Below, in pieces: positions 30,164-32,330 of a DNA stretch of 32,330 nt (positions are counted from its first letter, which is position 1; every line of letters begins with the position of its first letter). The DNA is from Clostridiales bacterium (GTDB lineage Bacteria > Bacillota > Clostridia > Oscillospirales > Oscillospiraceae). The translations under genes were made by a program, and so were the position numbers. Where the stretch lies: contig DUPK01000029.1 of NCBI GenBank assembly GCA_012838345.1, forward strand, positions 1-32,330, written 5' to 3'. The notes below the pieces were generated by a model that did not search any database, had not been told where the DNA came from, and was given only the letters and a program-made list of their open reading frames with translations.

Positions 30164-30929
30164 TCTGGCCATCCTCCCACTGCGACAGCATTTTTCTCAT
30201 CCAGTCGTGAACGTCCATATCGTAAACGGAAGTTAAATTCTCCCTTGTCAGCACATCAGGAATTTCCCCCGAAGCCACGAGTCGCCCTCTGTGCATCAAA
30301 AGGGCATGGGTGCCGTAGGCCTTGGCAAGGCTGAGGTCGTGGACGACCGATATGACCGAGCGCCCGGTCTCCTCTATCCAGTTTTTTATCAGGGCGAAGG
30401 TCTGCTTCTGGAAAACCAGGTCGAGGTGGTTTGTCGGCTCGTCGAGGATGAGAAGCTCCGGGTCCTGTGCCAGCACCTGCGCCAGGAAGGTGCGCTGCTT
30501 TTCGCCGCCCGAGAGCGTCAGTATTGACTGCCGCCTGAGTTCCTTAAGGCCGGTCAGCTCCAGCGCCCTTTCGACAAATTCCGCGTCCCCGGACGATTTC
30601 GACGACAGCATCCCGCCGGAATAGGCATAGCGCCCGAGCCCCACGACCTCCTCGACGGAGAACGAGTAGCCCACAGGCGTGTCCTGCGCCAAAACCCCTA
30701 TTTTGCGCGCAAGCTCGGTCGATTTGTACTTTCTTATGTCCTTCCCGTCAAGAAGTATCTGTCCGGTATAGGGCGCGCCGCGCGAGACGGCGTTGACCAC
30801 CGTGCTTTTGCCCGCGCCGTTCGGGCCGACTATCATCACCCACTGTTTATCGCCGACGGCAAAGCTCACGTTGTCCAGAATTGTGAGGCTTCCGTATCTC
30901 ACGGAGAGGTTTCTTGCCTCGAGCATCAT
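30144..30929 (-). CDS. btuD: Corrinoid/iron-chelate ABC transporter ATPase (BtuD-like)
   Basis: 261-residue ATPase subunit on the inner face of the membrane. Walker A GPNGAGKST (35-43), Q-loop VLAQDTP, signature LSGGEKQR, Walker B LLILDEPTNHLD and H-loop SVVHDLS are present, with the spacing of the FecE/BtuD/FhuC subfamily. B12 rather than siderophore is inferred from the overlapping cbiZ. Its ATG overlaps the permease stop by 4 bases (ATGA), so translation is coupled. Confidence 0.9.
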   Translation of the reverse strand: MMLEARNLSVRYGSLTILDNVSFAVGDKQWVMIVGPNGAGKSTVVNAVSRGAPYTGQILLDGKDIRKYKSTELARKIGVLAQDTPVGYSFSVEEVVGLGRYAYSGGMLSSKSSGDAEFVERALELTGLKELRRQSILTLSGGEKQRTFLAQVLAQDPELLILDEPTNHLDLVFQKQTFALIKNWIEETGRSVISVVHDLSLAKAYGTHALLMHRGRLVASGEIPDVLTRENLTSVYDMDVHDWMRKMLSQWEDGQSGNLPV

Positions 30930-31957
30930 CCTCTCCCCTTTCTCGACGAGTAGAAGATATATACAAAGGTTATCGAGCCGATAAAGGAGGTGACAACACC
31001 TATCGGGAGCTCAAGCGGGCTCAGGATGACCCTGCTGACAAGGTCTGCGAGCATCAGGAATACGGCGCCTGCAAATATGGAGGCGGGAAGGAGCTTTTTG
31101 TGGTTCGGCCCCGTTATCATTCGTGTCATATGCGGGATGACAAGCCCCACGAAGCCTATCGTGCCGCCTATCGACACCGATACGCCTATGAGCGCAGAAA
31201 CGGCTATCAGCACTATGAGCTTTACGCGGCGGACGTTGACGCCTATGTTCCTTGCGTTGTCCTCGCTTATGGCGAAGGCGTTAAGCTCCCGCGCACAGCT
31301 TAGCAGTACCGCAGCGCAGACAGCGAAGGCCGCGGCGATTGTAACCGCGTTTCCATAGCTGCTGCCGGAGAGCGAGCCCATAGTCCAGAACATTATGCTC
31401 TTGACATGGTCGCCCGCGAAGGTGACTAGCAGGCTTATTATGCTGCCGGCGAACATTGTAAAGATGACGCCGATTAGGATTATGGTGTTGGTGGAGAGAG
31501 TGTAGTCCAGTTTATATGCCAGAGAGAGTATAATCATCAGTGCAAGGAAGGCAAAAACTATCGCCATGACCACAGTGCCCCCACCCTCAATTCCGGGTAT
31601 GGAGACACCAAAGGCTATGGCGAGTATGGCTCCTATCGAAGCACCGGAGGACACCCCGAGCGTCGTCCCGTCGGCCAAGGGGTTGCGGAGCAGACCCTGC
31701 ATCGCAGCGCCGCAGATTGAAAGGGACGCTCCGACAAAGCCGACGCAGATTACGCGGGGCAGTCTTACGTTCAGTATTATGGCCTTTGCCGTACTCTGCG
31801 GCAGCTCAGCGCCTAAAATCGCCCTCCATATGAGTGAAACGGTCTCCTTTACGGGCACGCTGACGCTGCCCGCGCAGACGCAGAAAATCAGCGTAACAAG
31901 CACAGCCAGCGTGAAAAGCAGGTATGTAACTAAAGAAAAGCCCTCTCTTTTTTTCAT
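30926..31957 (-). CDS. btuC: Corrinoid/iron-chelate ABC transporter permease (BtuC-like)
   Basis: FecCD-family permease, 343 residues, about ten transmembrane helices. Family motifs: LRNPLADGTTLGVSSGAS near residue 90, NIGVNVRRVKL and GFVGLVIPHMTRMITGPNHKKLLP (the coupling loop to the ATPase) near 270-290. It forms the channel through which the substrate handed over by the binding protein enters. Start ATG with a weak GGGA ribosome binding site. Between btuF and btuD; the B12 assignment follows from cbiZ. Confidence 0.9.
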   Translation of the reverse strand: MKKREGFSLVTYLLFTLAVLVTLIFCVCAGSVSVPVKETVSLIWRAILGAELPQSTAKAIILNVRLPRVICVGFVGASLSICGAAMQGLLRNPLADGTTLGVSSGASIGAILAIAFGVSIPGIEGGGTVVMAIVFAFLALMIILSLAYKLDYTLSTNTIILIGVIFTMFAGSIISLLVTFAGDHVKSIMFWTMGSLSGSSYGNAVTIAAAFAVCAAVLLSCARELNAFAISEDNARNIGVNVRRVKLIVLIAVSALIGVSVSIGGTIGFVGLVIPHMTRMITGPNHKKLLPASIFAGAVFLMLADLVSRVILSPLELPIGVVTSFIGSITFVYIFYSSRKGRG

Positions 31958-32023
31958 TTCCCGTCCCGCCTATATGTGTATCAACGCATCCCGAGGGGGA
32001 CAAGTTGAAATTTATCCGGTAAA

Positions 32024-32051
32024 GCGCGGAAGGACAGCCGTCCTCCCGCGC
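32024..32051 (-). other. Hairpin between btuF and btuC
   Basis: Twelve-base stem GCGCGGAAGGAC / GTCCTCCCGCGC (one G-U) with a 4-base loop; on the minus strand followed by TTTACC. Probably a partial terminator or 3' stabiliser that gives more binding protein than permease. Confidence 0.55.
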
Positions 32052-32060
32052 CAGAATAAA

Positions 32061-32330
32061 TCAGTCTCCGTAAGCAAGTTCAAATATCATACGCGCCCCT
32101 TCGACGAGCCTCGGTCCGGGCCGCGTGGTCTCGTTGTTGTAGGTGTTTAGAATCTTCCCGTTCCTGATTGCAGTGATATTCTCCCAACCCTTGCGTCCGG
32201 CTATCTCCTCGATAGCCCCGTAGGACATTGAGGTTGAGACGATAAGGTCGGGGTTCCTCTCGATGACCTGCTCCTCCGAGACGGGAGCCCATTCCTCAAC
32301 GTCGGCGAATATGTTCGTAAGGCCGAGCAT
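32061..32330 (-). CDS. btuF: Corrinoid ABC transporter substrate-binding protein, C-terminal part (BtuF-like)
   Basis: The last about 90 residues of a class III periplasmic-binding-type lipoprotein; the 5' part runs past the window edge. Visible: IFADVEEWAPVSEEQVIERNPDLIVSTS, the conserved region of BtuF/FecB/FhuD family, and the end ...TRPGPRLVEGARMIFEL. It would capture the corrinoid outside the membrane and dock on BtuC. The window ends within the gene, so no start can be given. Confidence 0.85.
   Translation of the reverse strand: MLGLTNIFADVEEWAPVSEEQVIERNPDLIVSTSMSYGAIEEIAGRKGWENITAIRNGKILNTYNNETTRPGPRLVEGARMIFELAYGD

Overview
The window looks like a chromosomal segment of a strictly anaerobic, spore-former-class Firmicute (Clostridia; an Oscillospiraceae-like gut or sediment acetogen relative is my best guess). 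The inference rests on a Wood-Ljungdahl acetyl-CoA synthase/corrinoid protein operon, corrinoid-dependent methyltransferases, clostridial-type Ddl, long-form Hpf, strong GGAGG ribosome binding sites and consensus sigma-A promoters. There are no insertion sequences, phage genes or CRISPR arrays.

Layout. (1) 1-4.2 kb: a divergent LCP-family protein, a Crp/Fnr-type regulator divergent from a multi-cysteine ferredoxin, release factor 2 (prfB) and an unrecorded-looking 33-residue ORF. (2) 4.3-7.95 kb, minus strand: a cell-wall operon (alpha/beta hydrolase, membrane-anchored MurF-like ligase, Ddl) behind a good promoter. (3) 8.1-12.08 kb, plus strand: a three-component corrinoid methyltransferase system resembling the O-demethylases of acetogens: two paralogous UroD-fold methyltransferases I, one methyl-THF methyltransferase II between them, and one corrinoid protein, ended by a strong terminator. 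(4) 12.1-23.96 kb, minus strand: a long operon starting at a promoter near 23.94 kb: DUF2284 Fe-S protein, AcsV-type corrinoid reductive activator, His-rich metal-binding protein, CooT, CooC/AcsF, AcsD, AcsC, AcsE, AcsB, then (past a terminator hairpin) a second corrinoid activator and DUF3786. (5) 24.06-24.6 kb: tRNA-Met, tRNA-Glu, tRNA-Val with consensus promoter and terminal hairpin. (6) 24.7-28.9 kb: DUF4926, hpf, and a NYN-domain/metallophosphoesterase/M16 peptidase run. (7) 29.1-32.33 kb, minus strand: corrinoid salvage, CbiZ plus a BtuFCD-like importer, with btuF cut by the window edge.

How it fits together. The methyltransferase I enzymes would move a methyl group from a methylated donor (probably a methoxylated compound) to the MtvC-like corrinoid protein, methyltransferase II would pass it to tetrahydrofolate, AcsE would pass it to the AcsCD corrinoid iron-sulfur protein, and AcsB would make acetyl-CoA. 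Two activators keep the corrinoids as Co(I), CooT/CooC/His-rich protein supply nickel to AcsB, and CbiZ-BtuFCD supplies the corrinoid. The striking gap is the CODH catalytic subunit (acsA/cooS): it is not in this operon or anywhere in the window, so the source of CO for AcsB cannot be told from here.
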